The notes under the pieces were generated by a model. That model saw nothing but the letters and a program-made list of their open reading frames with translations. It was not told the origin of the DNA and ran no database searches. From NCBI GenBank assembly GCA_946480055.1, contig CAMLID010000035.1, positions 1 through 32,893 on the forward strand: DNA of 32,893 nucleotides. The letters run 5' to 3'. The stretch's first letter is position 1, and each line of letters starts with the position of its first letter. The translations under genes were made by a program, and so were the position numbers. Below, piece after piece: positions 24,208 to 31,153 of this stretch. The DNA is from an uncultured Lysobacter sp. Its GTDB lineage: Bacteria > Pseudomonadota > Gammaproteobacteria > Xanthomonadales > Xanthomonadaceae.

Positions 24208-26343
24208 TTACTTGGACAGCTTGTCCCAGAGGAAGGTGTAGGCCAGCGCGCTCATGTGCGCGGCCTGGGCGTTGTTGGCCGAACCGCCGTGGCCGCCTTC
24301 GATGTTTTCGTAGTAGCGCACGTCCTTACCGGCCTCGGACATCTTCGCCATCATCTTGCGCGCGTGGCCTGGGTGGACGCGGTCGTCGCGGGTCGAGGTG
24401 GTGAACAGGGTCGGCGGGTAGTCGCGCTTGGCGTCGAACAGGTGGTAAGGCGAGAAGGTCTTGATGAACTCCCAGTCGGCCGTGTCCGGGTCGCCGTATT
24501 CGGCCATCCACGAGGCGCCGGCCAGCAGGTGGCTGTAGCGCTTCATGTCCAGCAGCGGCACCTGCACCACGACAGCGCCGAACAGGTCCGGATACTGGGT
24601 CAGCATGTTGCCGGTGAGCAGGCCGCCGTTGCTGCCGCCCTGCACGCCCAGGTGCTTGGACGAGGTGACCTTGCGCGCGATCAGGTCCTGCGCGACCGCG
24701 GCGAAGTCCTCGTAGGCCTTGTGGCGGTTGGCCTTGAGCGCGGCCTGGTGCCAACGCGGACCGTACTCGCCGCCGCCGCGGATGTTAGCGACCACGTACA
24801 CGCCGCCCTTCTCCAGCCAGCCCTTGCCGACGCTGCCGGAATAGCCCGGGGTCATCGAGACCTCGAAGCCGCCGTAGCCGTACAGCAGGGTCGGGGTGCT
24901 GCCGTCGAGCTTGAGGCCCTTCGGGCGGACCATGAAGTAAGGCACCTTGGTGCCGTCCTTGCTGGTCGCGAAGTGCTGCTCGATCACGTTGTCGGACCCG
25001 TCGAAGAACACGGGCATGGTCTTGAGCGTTTCCGGCTGCTGGCCGAGCTTGGCCAGCGACAGGGTGGTCGGGGTCAGGTAGTCGGTGGCGGTCACCCAGA
25101 CGTCGTCGTTCTCGTCGTCGTCCACCGCCGACACGCCGATGCTGCCGAAGGTCGGTGCGCCGACGAACTCGCTGCGCTGCCAGCTGCCCGGAGTGAGCAC
25201 GCTGAGCTTGTACTTCACGTCTTCCATAACGTTGAGCACGAGCTTGTTGCGGGTCCAGGTGGTGCCGGCCAGCGAGGTGCGTTCGGTCGGCTCGAACAGC
25301 GCGGTGAATTCGCGCTTGCCGGCCATGAAGTCGTCGAAGCGGGTCACGATCAGGCTGCCCGGCTTATAGGTTTTTCCACCGGCGGTGTAAGGCTCGCGCA
25401 GCTCCAGGGTCAGCCACTCGCGGTGCACGGACTTTTCGGCCGAGTTCGGCGCGTCGATCTTGGTCAGCTTGCCGTCGGCGCCGCGCAGGTACAGCTCGTT
25501 GTTGTAGAAGGCGATGGTGCGCGAGACGAAATCGCGCTCGAAGCCTTCGGTGTGATCGTGGCCGGCGGAGATGTACATGTCCTCCGCCGTGCCTTCGTAG
25601 ACGACCGTGGCGGCGCTGAGCGGAGTGCCGCGCTTCCACTGCTTGACGATGCGCGGGTAGCCCGACGAGGTCATGCTGCCCTCGCCGAAATCGGTGAATA
25701 CGTAAACGTTGTCGCGGTCGATCCACTGCAGGCCGCCCTTGGCTTCGGGACGGAAGTAACCGTCCTTGACCCAGGCCTTGCTCTCCAGGTCGAACTCGCG
25801 AGTCACGTCGGCGTCGGCGCCGCCGCGCGAGAGCGCGATCAGGCAGCGCTGATACTGCGGCTTGAGGCAGTCGGCACCGTGCCAGACCCAGTTCTCGCCC
25901 TCGGCCTTGTTGAGCGCGTCGAGGTCGATCACGGTTTCCCAGGCCGGCTTGTCCTTGCGGTACTCGGCCAGGCTGGTGCGGCGCCACAGGCCGCGCTGGT
26001 GGTTCGCGTCCTTCCAGAAGTTGTAGTAGTGGTCGCCGATCTTCATCACGCCGGGGATCTTGGCGTCGGAGTCGAGGATGGCGCGGATGTCGGCCTCGAG
26101 CTTCTTGAACCCGGGCCCGGCGGCCAATTCTGCTTCGGACTGGGCGTTGCGCTGGCGCACCCAGGCGAGCGAGCGCTCGCCTTGCACGTCTTCCAGCCAG
26201 GCGTAAGGGTCGGACCCATCGGTCACTTTGGCGGCCTCCTCGGCAGGGGCGGCAGCGACCGGAGCGGCCACGCCAGCCAAGCCGATGGAGATCATTCCAA
26301 CCGAAACGAGCAACGGCTTGCAGGCCTTGGACAACGTGGACAT
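24208..26343 (-). CDS. Secreted S9A prolyl oligopeptidase-family peptidase
   Basis: The 711-residue protein has a signal peptide (about residues 1-32, ending AAPVAAA), a propeller domain starting DPYAWLEDVQGERSLAWVRQRNAQSEAEL, and a C-terminal hydrolase domain. The nucleophile is Ser571 in LGVQGGSNGGLLTGNML, the acid is expected in TSTRDDRVHPGHARKM, and the His is in NIEGGHGGSANN. LLYGYGGFEVSMTPGYS and ANIRGGGEYGPRWHQAALK are S9A marks. It probably cleaves short, possibly proline-containing peptides outside the cytoplasm. GGAG five bases before ATG 26343 supports the start. It is paralogous, though divergent, to the gene downstream. Confidence 0.92.
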   Translation of the reverse strand: MSTLSKACKPLLVSVGMISIGLAGVAAPVAAAPAEEAAKVTDGSDPYAWLEDVQGERSLAWVRQRNAQSEAELAAGPGFKKLEADIRAILDSDAKIPGVMKIGDHYYNFWKDANHQRGLWRRTSLAEYRKDKPAWETVIDLDALNKAEGENWVWHGADCLKPQYQRCLIALSRGGADADVTREFDLESKAWVKDGYFRPEAKGGLQWIDRDNVYVFTDFGEGSMTSSGYPRIVKQWKRGTPLSAATVVYEGTAEDMYISAGHDHTEGFERDFVSRTIAFYNNELYLRGADGKLTKIDAPNSAEKSVHREWLTLELREPYTAGGKTYKPGSLIVTRFDDFMAGKREFTALFEPTERTSLAGTTWTRNKLVLNVMEDVKYKLSVLTPGSWQRSEFVGAPTFGSIGVSAVDDDENDDVWVTATDYLTPTTLSLAKLGQQPETLKTMPVFFDGSDNVIEQHFATSKDGTKVPYFMVRPKGLKLDGSTPTLLYGYGGFEVSMTPGYSGSVGKGWLEKGGVYVVANIRGGGEYGPRWHQAALKANRHKAYEDFAAVAQDLIARKVTSSKHLGVQGGSNGGLLTGNMLTQYPDLFGAVVVQVPLLDMKRYSHLLAGASWMAEYGDPDTADWEFIKTFSPYHLFDAKRDYPPTLFTTSTRDDRVHPGHARKMMAKMSEAGKDVRYYENIEGGHGGSANNAQAAHMSALAYTFLWDKLSK

Positions 26344-26771
26344 CGGCGCTCCGCGAATACAGGGAAAGGCCGAACGCTAGCACAGGCCTCGGCCGCGGCC
26401 GCCGTGCCCGAAGTCATGTGGGGAGGACGCGGCGTGGCCGCGTTATGTCGGAAATTACGGGGTTTGCGTGCAGGATGGCGCGCTGTGTGCAGGCGCTGAG
26501 CGGCGGCTGTTGGCACAAGCACTTTGCTCAACGGGTCGGTTGGCGGGATGCGGTGCTCTTGGGCGGGGCCGCGGACTAGTGATCTGGCCTCGTCGCCTGG
26601 CCTCATGAGCTACCCCTTGCGACCCGAACCTGCGACCTGCCCTTGCGATCCAGGTTGGCGGACCAGAGCCGCAGCGGCAAGGTCGCGGCCGGCCGATCCC
26701 ACCGATCCACGGGCGTACAGCCGATGCGTTCCGACCCAAAGTGCGCTGCGCCGCCGGCTGAGCCGGCCGGC
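26344..26771. other. Intergenic region, no gene recognised
   Basis: About 430 bases between the prolyl oligopeptidase start and the small membrane protein stop. It contains long frames on both strands due to high GC, but none has a ribosome site, a family resemblance or natural composition. A perfect palindrome GAGCCGGCCGGCTC (26760-26773) at its right end runs into the stop of the small gene and may serve as its terminator. Confidence 0.5.
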
Positions 26772-27113
26772 TCAGGCCGCGCGCGCAGCCGCGGCGCGCG
26801 CCAGCGGGCGGGCACGGCGACGCGCCTGGGCGCCCACGCGGCGGCGACGGGCCGGCGCCGGCAGTTCGTCGGCCGCGCGGCGCGGCAGGCGGAAGCGGTG
26901 CAGCGCCCACCAGGCGGTCAGCGGCATCGCCAGCAGCCACAGCGGCAGCCAGCCGATCTGGGCGCTGAACGCACGCGCGGCCGGCAACAGCAGCACCAGC
27001 GCAGCGCCGATGGCGACGGCGTAACGCAGGACCTCTTCGACGCGCGGGTCGATGGCGGGGTCGATGGCGGGGTCGATGGCGGGGCGGATCGAGTGGGCGA
27101 CGGACTGGCGCAT
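26772..27113 (-). CDS. Small two-helix membrane protein with PAID repeats and basic tail
   Basis: From ATG 27113 (GGAG eight bases upstream) the product is 113 residues; an ATG at 27137 would add eight. The N-terminus contains PAIDPAIDPAIDP, encoded by a 12-base tandem repeat. Two hydrophobic segments follow (VLRYAVAIGAALVLLLPAARAF and IGWLPLWLLAMPLTAWWAL), then a very basic Arg/Ala-rich C-terminus (RRRRVGAQARRRARPLARAAAARAA). I do not recognise a family. Its tail could bind nucleic acid or acidic lipids, but the composition may also only reflect GC pressure. Moderately sure it is a gene because of the clean start and plausible membrane topology. Confidence 0.6.
   Translation of the reverse strand: MRQSVAHSIRPAIDPAIDPAIDPRVEEVLRYAVAIGAALVLLLPAARAFSAQIGWLPLWLLAMPLTAWWALHRFRLPRRAADELPAPARRRRVGAQARRRARPLARAAAARAA
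27049..27084. repeat. 12-base tandem repeat, three perfect copies
   Basis: TCGATGGCGGGG occurs three times in a row with no mismatch, inside the N-terminal coding part of the small membrane protein, where each copy encodes a four-residue unit (Pro-Ala-Ile-Asp). Multiples of 12 keep the frame, so copy number can vary without breaking the gene. Confidence 0.85.
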
Positions 27114-27137
27114 GGCGAGGGCTCCGAAGGTAGACAA

Positions 27138-27153
27138 CGGGTCCGGGGACCCG
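27138..27153. promoter_or_regulatory. Palindrome CGGGTCC-GG-GGACCCG before the small membrane protein gene
   Basis: A perfect 7+7 inverted repeat with a two-base centre, 24 bases upstream of ATG 27113. It could be an operator or a 5'-UTR hairpin. Only the symmetry is seen. Confidence 0.3.
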
Positions 27154-27220
27154 ACGCCTCCACCTTGGCCCGCCTCCGTCTCAGAGGCTGCGACCTGTCC
27201 TGGCCCGCGCTTCGCCCCTC

Positions 27221-27535
27221 TGTGGGAGCCGCGTTAGCCACGATGCCGACCACGCGATATGGTCGGAATTCCACGGCTTGCGGAAGGAGATCGCGGCTCA
27301 CGCCGCCCCCACAGAAGGCGGGCTTCGGGGTAGGTGCGGCGTAAGCCGCGATCGCATATTCGCAGCCGCAACGAAACTCCTGCCCCGGTCGTGGCTCCGG
27401 GGCGCGGCTTGCGCCGTTCCCACAGAAAGCGGGCTTCGGGGTAGGAGCGGCGTAAGCCGCGACCGCGCATTCGCGACTGCCTTGAAATTCCGATCCCGGT
27501 CGTGGCTCCGGGTCGCGGCTTACGCCGCTCCTACC
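27221..27535. repeat. Cassette of three inverted REP-like pairs (BIME-like)
   Basis: Six copies of a GTAGGAGCGGCGTAAGCCGCGA-type unit are arranged as three head-to-head pairs: 27221-27244 with 27290-27313; 27330-27355 with 27402-27424; 27441-27463 with 27512-27534. The last pair matches perfectly over 23 bases. Successive pairs are joined by near-identical linkers (CCCACAGAAGGCGGGCTTCG and its AAGC variant). Within the first pair a smaller inverted repeat CCGACCA/TGGTCGG is nested. Similar units are scattered in Xanthomonadaceae and Pseudomonas intergenic regions, as far as I recall. Each pair would fold into a long hairpin in DNA or RNA, downstream of the patatin gene. A degenerate copy is at 19527-19552. 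Confidence 0.85.
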
Positions 27536-27556
27536 CCAAGGCGAAGGGGCTCGCGA

Positions 27557-28558
27557 TCAGTAGCCGGCGGCGTCCAGGGCTTTGTCGGCTTCTTCGCGGC
27601 CCAGGGCGATGAGTTCGCGGGCGCGCCAGAATTCGTAGAACTGGCAGGCGTCGCGCGGGATGCGGATCACCAGTTCCGGCGGGTCCAGGGCCAGATGCAC
27701 GCGTGCGATCTGTGCCTGCATGGTGTCGAGCGAACGCGCCATCAGTTCGCTGAAACCCAGCTCGTGGTCGCTCTCGCCATCTGCGTCGGCGACGTTCTGG
27801 CGCCGCCAGCGTTCGCCGAACCAGCGCAGCAGGCCTGCGCCGTGCGTATCGGAATCGCCTTCGACGACGGCGCCGCCGCTACCCGCACCCGCTGCCACAT
27901 CCGATGCGTCGCCGGCAGGGCCGCGGCCGTCTCGCACCGACGCGCCGTTGCGTCGCGCCGGCGCACCCGGCGGGCGCTGCGGCCAGCCGTGCATGTCGAC
28001 CGCGATCAGGCGATGGGCGTCGGACAGGCGCGTCGCGGCGATCGGCAACGGCGCCAGCAGGCCGCCGTCGACCAGCTCGCGTCCGTGCACTTCGTATGGA
28101 GTGAACACACCGGGAATCGCGATCGAGGCACGCACCGCGTCCCATAGGTCGCCCTCGCGCAGCCAGACTTCGCGTTGGCGCATCAGATCGACCGCGACCG
28201 CGGTGAACGCGATCGGCAGTTGTTCGATACGCGGCTCGCCGGCGAGTTCGCGCAGGGCGTGCATCAGGCGCTCGCCGCGGAACAGCGAGGCGCGGCCGAG
28301 CGCGGGATCGAGCAGGCGCAGCATGTCGGTGCGGCTGAGGCCGTACAGCCAGTCGCGGTAGACCTCGAGCTTGCCGGCCGCGTACAGGCCGCCGACCAGC
28401 GCGCCGCTGGAAGAACCGGCGACCGCGACCACGTTGAGCGAACGCGCCTGCAGCGCTTCGATCACGCCGATCTGGGCCAGGCCGCGCGCGCCGCCCGCAC
28501 CCAGTACCAGCGCGACCGGTTCGTCGCTGCGGATGTGCGGGGCGTCGGCCGCGGCCAT
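27557..28558 (-). CDS. Patatin-like phospholipase family protein
   Basis: The 333-residue protein has the patatin catalytic set: the oxyanion loop GAGGARG (residues 20-26), the nucleophile elbow GSSSG (48-52, Ser50) and the dyad Asp in VDGG (Asp164). It should hydrolyse acyl ester bonds of phospholipids or other lipids, in the RssA/NTE-like bacterial group. Residues about 200-260 form a Gly/Ala/Asp-rich, low-complexity insertion that may be a flexible linker. The C-terminal part (LMARSLDTMQAQIARVHLALDPPELVIRIPRDACQFYEFWRARELIALGREEADKALD) is helical and well ordered. No signal peptide. ATG 28558 shares one base with the stop of the WYL regulator (TGATG), so translation is coupled. Confidence 0.9.
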   Translation of the reverse strand: MAAADAPHIRSDEPVALVLGAGGARGLAQIGVIEALQARSLNVVAVAGSSSGALVGGLYAAGKLEVYRDWLYGLSRTDMLRLLDPALGRASLFRGERLMHALRELAGEPRIEQLPIAFTAVAVDLMRQREVWLREGDLWDAVRASIAIPGVFTPYEVHGRELVDGGLLAPLPIAATRLSDAHRLIAVDMHGWPQRPPGAPARRNGASVRDGRGPAGDASDVAAGAGSGGAVVEGDSDTHGAGLLRWFGERWRRQNVADADGESDHELGFSELMARSLDTMQAQIARVHLALDPPELVIRIPRDACQFYEFWRARELIALGREEADKALDAAGY

Positions 28559-29526
28559 CAGCGGTCGTAGTTGCCCAGGGCCAGCGACAGCATGCTCTTG
28601 GCCTGCTCGCGCAGCACCGCCGGCTCGACGATCTCGGCGTCGCTGCCGTAGTGCATCACGTCCATCAGCAGTTCGCGGCCGGCGCTGTAGGGCAGCTTGA
28701 GTTCGTAGCGGCCGTCGGGCAGGAAGCGGCCCTGCTGCTGCGAATGCCAGTGCTCGTCGGCGACCCAGCGCGCGGCCTTGGGGCTGAACACGATCGTGGC
28801 CCAGCCCTTGGGCGTGCCGGAGAAGATGCCGTAGCTGGAGGCGAGGTGACGGTCGAGCTCCTCGTCGGGCACGTCGCGGGCCTCGCCCTCGAGCATGCGC
28901 GCGGTCGTGATGCGGTCGACCGAGAAGCTGCGCAGGGCGTCGCGCTCGTGGTCCCAGGCGTCCAGGTACCAGTTTTCGCGGTAGTGGGTCAGGCGTTGCG
29001 GCGAGACGTTGCGGCGGGTGCGCTCGTCGGTGGAACGGGCGCGGTATTCGAAGCTCAGCGGCTTGCGGTCCAGCACCGCGGTGGCGACCGCGCGGAACGC
29101 GGTCTCGTCCAGGCGGCGGGTGCGGTGCGGGATCACCCGCACGCGCTCGACCGGCACCCGGCGACCGCCGGCGTGTTCGTCCAGCAGCTTTTCGATCCGG
29201 TGCTGCAACGGCGCCAGCGCGTTCGACAGCACACCGCCGCCGCTGCGCAGCAGCAACTGCTGGGCGGCCAGCAGCGAATGCAGCTCCTCCGAGCTCAGCC
29301 ACAGGCCGGGCAGCTCGAAGCGGTCGCCCTCGCTGCTGTCGTAGCGGAAGCCGGCCTCGCCGTTGCCGACCACCGGTGCCATCAGGTAGTCGCGCAGGTA
29401 GGCCAGGTCGCGGTAGACCGTCGCGCGCGAGCACTCCAGGTCCTCCTGCAAACGCTGCACGGTCACCGGATAACGCGCGGCGGTCAGGATGCGGTGCAGG
29501 GCGTGGATGCGTTCGATGCGTTCCAT
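28558..29526 (-). CDS. WYL-domain transcriptional regulator (HTH_11/YafY type)
   Basis: The 322-residue protein starts MERIERIHALHRILTAARYPVTVQRLQEDLECSRATVYRDLAYLRD, a DeoR-like winged helix (residues about 1-55). The WYL domain lies at about 135-220, with SFEYRARSTDERTRRNVSPQRLTHYRENWYLDAWDHERDALRSFSVDRI. The WYL motif itself reads WYLDAWD. A C-terminal WCX extension follows (TIVFSPKAARWVADEHWH). WYL domains bind ligands, often nucleic acids or nucleotides. The coupled downstream gene is a patatin-like phospholipase, a likely target or partner. ATG 29526 was chosen as the start of the winged helix; a longer frame adds 13 unconvincing residues. Confidence 0.92.
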   Translation of the reverse strand: MERIERIHALHRILTAARYPVTVQRLQEDLECSRATVYRDLAYLRDYLMAPVVGNGEAGFRYDSSEGDRFELPGLWLSSEELHSLLAAQQLLLRSGGGVLSNALAPLQHRIEKLLDEHAGGRRVPVERVRVIPHRTRRLDETAFRAVATAVLDRKPLSFEYRARSTDERTRRNVSPQRLTHYRENWYLDAWDHERDALRSFSVDRITTARMLEGEARDVPDEELDRHLASSYGIFSGTPKGWATIVFSPKAARWVADEHWHSQQQGRFLPDGRYELKLPYSAGRELLMDVMHYGSDAEIVEPAVLREQAKSMLSLALGNYDR

Positions 29527-29697
29527 GGCGGGGTCTGAAGGAAGCGGTGATCCGACGCCTAGCATCGCACCCGCGACTACGCAGCCGCCACTGCCACGGG
29601 CGAGAAGCCGATCACGGCGCGGTTATCCGCCCGAGCGGCTAACGACCGTTTAACCGGCTTGGCTACAAGATGCGCGGCCCCGGAACGGAAGCCGAGT

Positions 29698-30321
29698 ATG
29701 CGGACTAGGTCAGGATGGAACGAGCAGACGCTGGCGGTCGCGGTCGTAGTCGTGACGCATCTGCTGATGGCCATGGCCTTGAACCGCTACTTGCGTTTCG
29801 ATCCCCCCACCCCGTCCGCGGACGATGAGGAGCCGCTGCTGGTGGTGTTCCTGCCGCCGCCGCGCCCGGCGGCGACGGCCACCGTCGCCGCGCCCAGCCA
29901 GCATCCGCCGCGAGCGTCGCAGACGTTGCGACCGGTGCCGACGCGCACCGCGACGCCACCCGCCGCAAGCTCGGTCGTCGCCGACACGGCAGCGCCCTTG
30001 GCGGGCCGACCGCTGACAGCCGTCTACGTGCAACAGGTCGGCGGCCTGCGCGAAAGGCCGCCACCGGGACTGGACACGGAGCGTGCCGATCCGTTCGCGA
30101 AACGCACGCCCGCCCTGCCCGGCGCCGGCGCGACCTTGGGCGTTGCCATGCGCGAACCGATCAGCGCGGCCAAGGTGGTCGATGCGATCGGCGGCCTGTT
30201 CGGCGGACGCAGCTCGCCGTGCCCGGACAACCGCAAGGACATCGCCGCGCTGGCGACCGGCGGCGATCGCGCCGCCCTGGATCGCGCGGTCGACTACGAG
30301 CGACGCTACTGCCGGCCCTGA
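29698..30321 (+). CDS. Single-span Pro-rich envelope protein, unknown function
   Basis: The 207-residue protein has a short cytoplasmic N-terminus, one transmembrane helix (about residues 10-28, LAVAVVVVTHLLMAMAL), then EEPLLVVFLPPPRPAATAT and a long Pro/Ala/Thr-rich stretch. The plan recalls the first half of TonB-like proteins, but the TonB C-terminal fold (YP..A...G..G) is not seen. The C-terminal 60 residues (ISAAKVVDAIGGLFGGRSSPCPDNRKDIAALATGGDRAALDRAVDYERRYCRP) contain two Cys that could pair in the periplasm. I do not recognise a family. The start at ATG 29698 is uncertain; a TTG at 29659 is also in frame. It is divergent from the WYL gene. Confidence 0.6.
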   Translation: MRTRSGWNEQTLAVAVVVVTHLLMAMALNRYLRFDPPTPSADDEEPLLVVFLPPPRPAATATVAAPSQHPPRASQTLRPVPTRTATPPAASSVVADTAAPLAGRPLTAVYVQQVGGLRERPPPGLDTERADPFAKRTPALPGAGATLGVAMREPISAAKVVDAIGGLFGGRSSPCPDNRKDIAALATGGDRAALDRAVDYERRYCRP

Positions 30322-30443
30322 GCCCCGCCGCGCCAGCATTCCACGCCGGCCGCGACGATGCCGCAAGCGCGCCTGGCTGGTCGCGGTCGATTCCCGCGTT
30401 AGGCATGGCATCGGCCGATGCTCGGCCCTCTAGCGGATGCGCC

Positions 30444-31022
30444 ATGAAGACGATCGGATACGCGGGCCGCATGCTGTGTCTGGCGGCAACCCTGGCCGCG
30501 CTGCCTGCCTGGGCGGGCGCGCGCGAGGAAGTGAACGCGTCGATGGAGAAATTCATGGCCGCGCGCAGCTACCACGCCACCATGACCGCGACCGGCGCGC
30601 ACACGATGAACAATCAAGTCGACTACGTCGCGCCCGGCCGCTACCGCATGCGCATGGCCGGCCTGGGCGAGCAGATCATCGTCGGCGACACCATGTACCT
30701 CGACATGCGCGGCCGCAGCACCAAGGTGCCCCTGCCCAAGGGCACCCTGTCGCAATGGCGCGACCCGGCGCGGCTGGCCGAGAACGCCAAGACCATGACC
30801 GTCACCGCGCTGGGCAGCGAGGTCGTCGGCGGCGCGCCGACGCGCAAGTACCGCGTCGACCACAGTCAGCCGCAGCCGAGCACGATGACGCTGTGGGTCG
30901 GCAGCAACGGCTATCCGCTGCGGATCGTGAGCAGCACCCGGATACAGGGCAAGCCGATGGTCACCACCATCGTCTATTCGCGTTACAACGATCCGGCGCT
31001 GCGGGTCGACGTGCCCAAGTAA
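30444..31022 (+). CDS. Secreted LolA-like outer-membrane lipoprotein-sorting fold protein
   Basis: The 192-residue product has a signal peptide (about residues 1-24, LCLAATLAALPAWAGA) followed by a domain with LolA/MucB-like beta-strand succession: FMAARSYHATMTATGAHTMNNQVDYVAPGRYRMRM, EQIIVGDTMYLDMRGRSTKVPL, RKYRVDHSQPQPSTMTLWVGSNGYPLRIVSS, then the closing YSRYNDPALRVDVPK. The strand pattern 'vd...P.ryr...g..e.i..g...y......w...P' is that of this fold, which binds acyl chains. It is not LolA itself. It lacks any operon partner for lipoprotein sorting. Exact role unknown, exported. Confidence 0.7.
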   Translation: MKTIGYAGRMLCLAATLAALPAWAGAREEVNASMEKFMAARSYHATMTATGAHTMNNQVDYVAPGRYRMRMAGLGEQIIVGDTMYLDMRGRSTKVPLPKGTLSQWRDPARLAENAKTMTVTALGSEVVGGAPTRKYRVDHSQPQPSTMTLWVGSNGYPLRIVSSTRIQGKPMVTTIVYSRYNDPALRVDVPK

Positions 31023-31029
31023 CGGCGAC

Positions 31030-31045
31030 GCGCAGGATCCTGCGC
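31030..31045. terminator. 16-base palindrome after the LolA-like gene
   Basis: GCGCAGGATCCTGCGC is perfectly self-complementary and begins 8 bases after the stop at 31022. It might act as a terminator stem or a protein site. GTATTTGC downstream provides only a weak T-run. Confidence 0.35.
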
Positions 31046-31153
31046 CGGGCCCGTATTTGCTGCAGTGCGGTGAGCGGGCGTCGCCGCCGCCACGCACAAG
31101 CCCGGCCAACGCGCAAGCTCGCCCTCGGCCGCCGGGCTAGGCACAATGCCCGC

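Noticed and set aside
26455..26940. 161-codon minus-strand frame upstream of the prolyl oligopeptidase
   Set aside because: Pro/Arg/Gly-rich composition typical of GC-driven shadows, no ribosome site, and it overlaps the small membrane protein gene.
27049..27535. CRISPR array or tRNA-like repeats
   Set aside because: The 12-base units are in coding sequence with no spacers. The larger repeats are inverted pairs with irregular spacing and no cas genes nearby.
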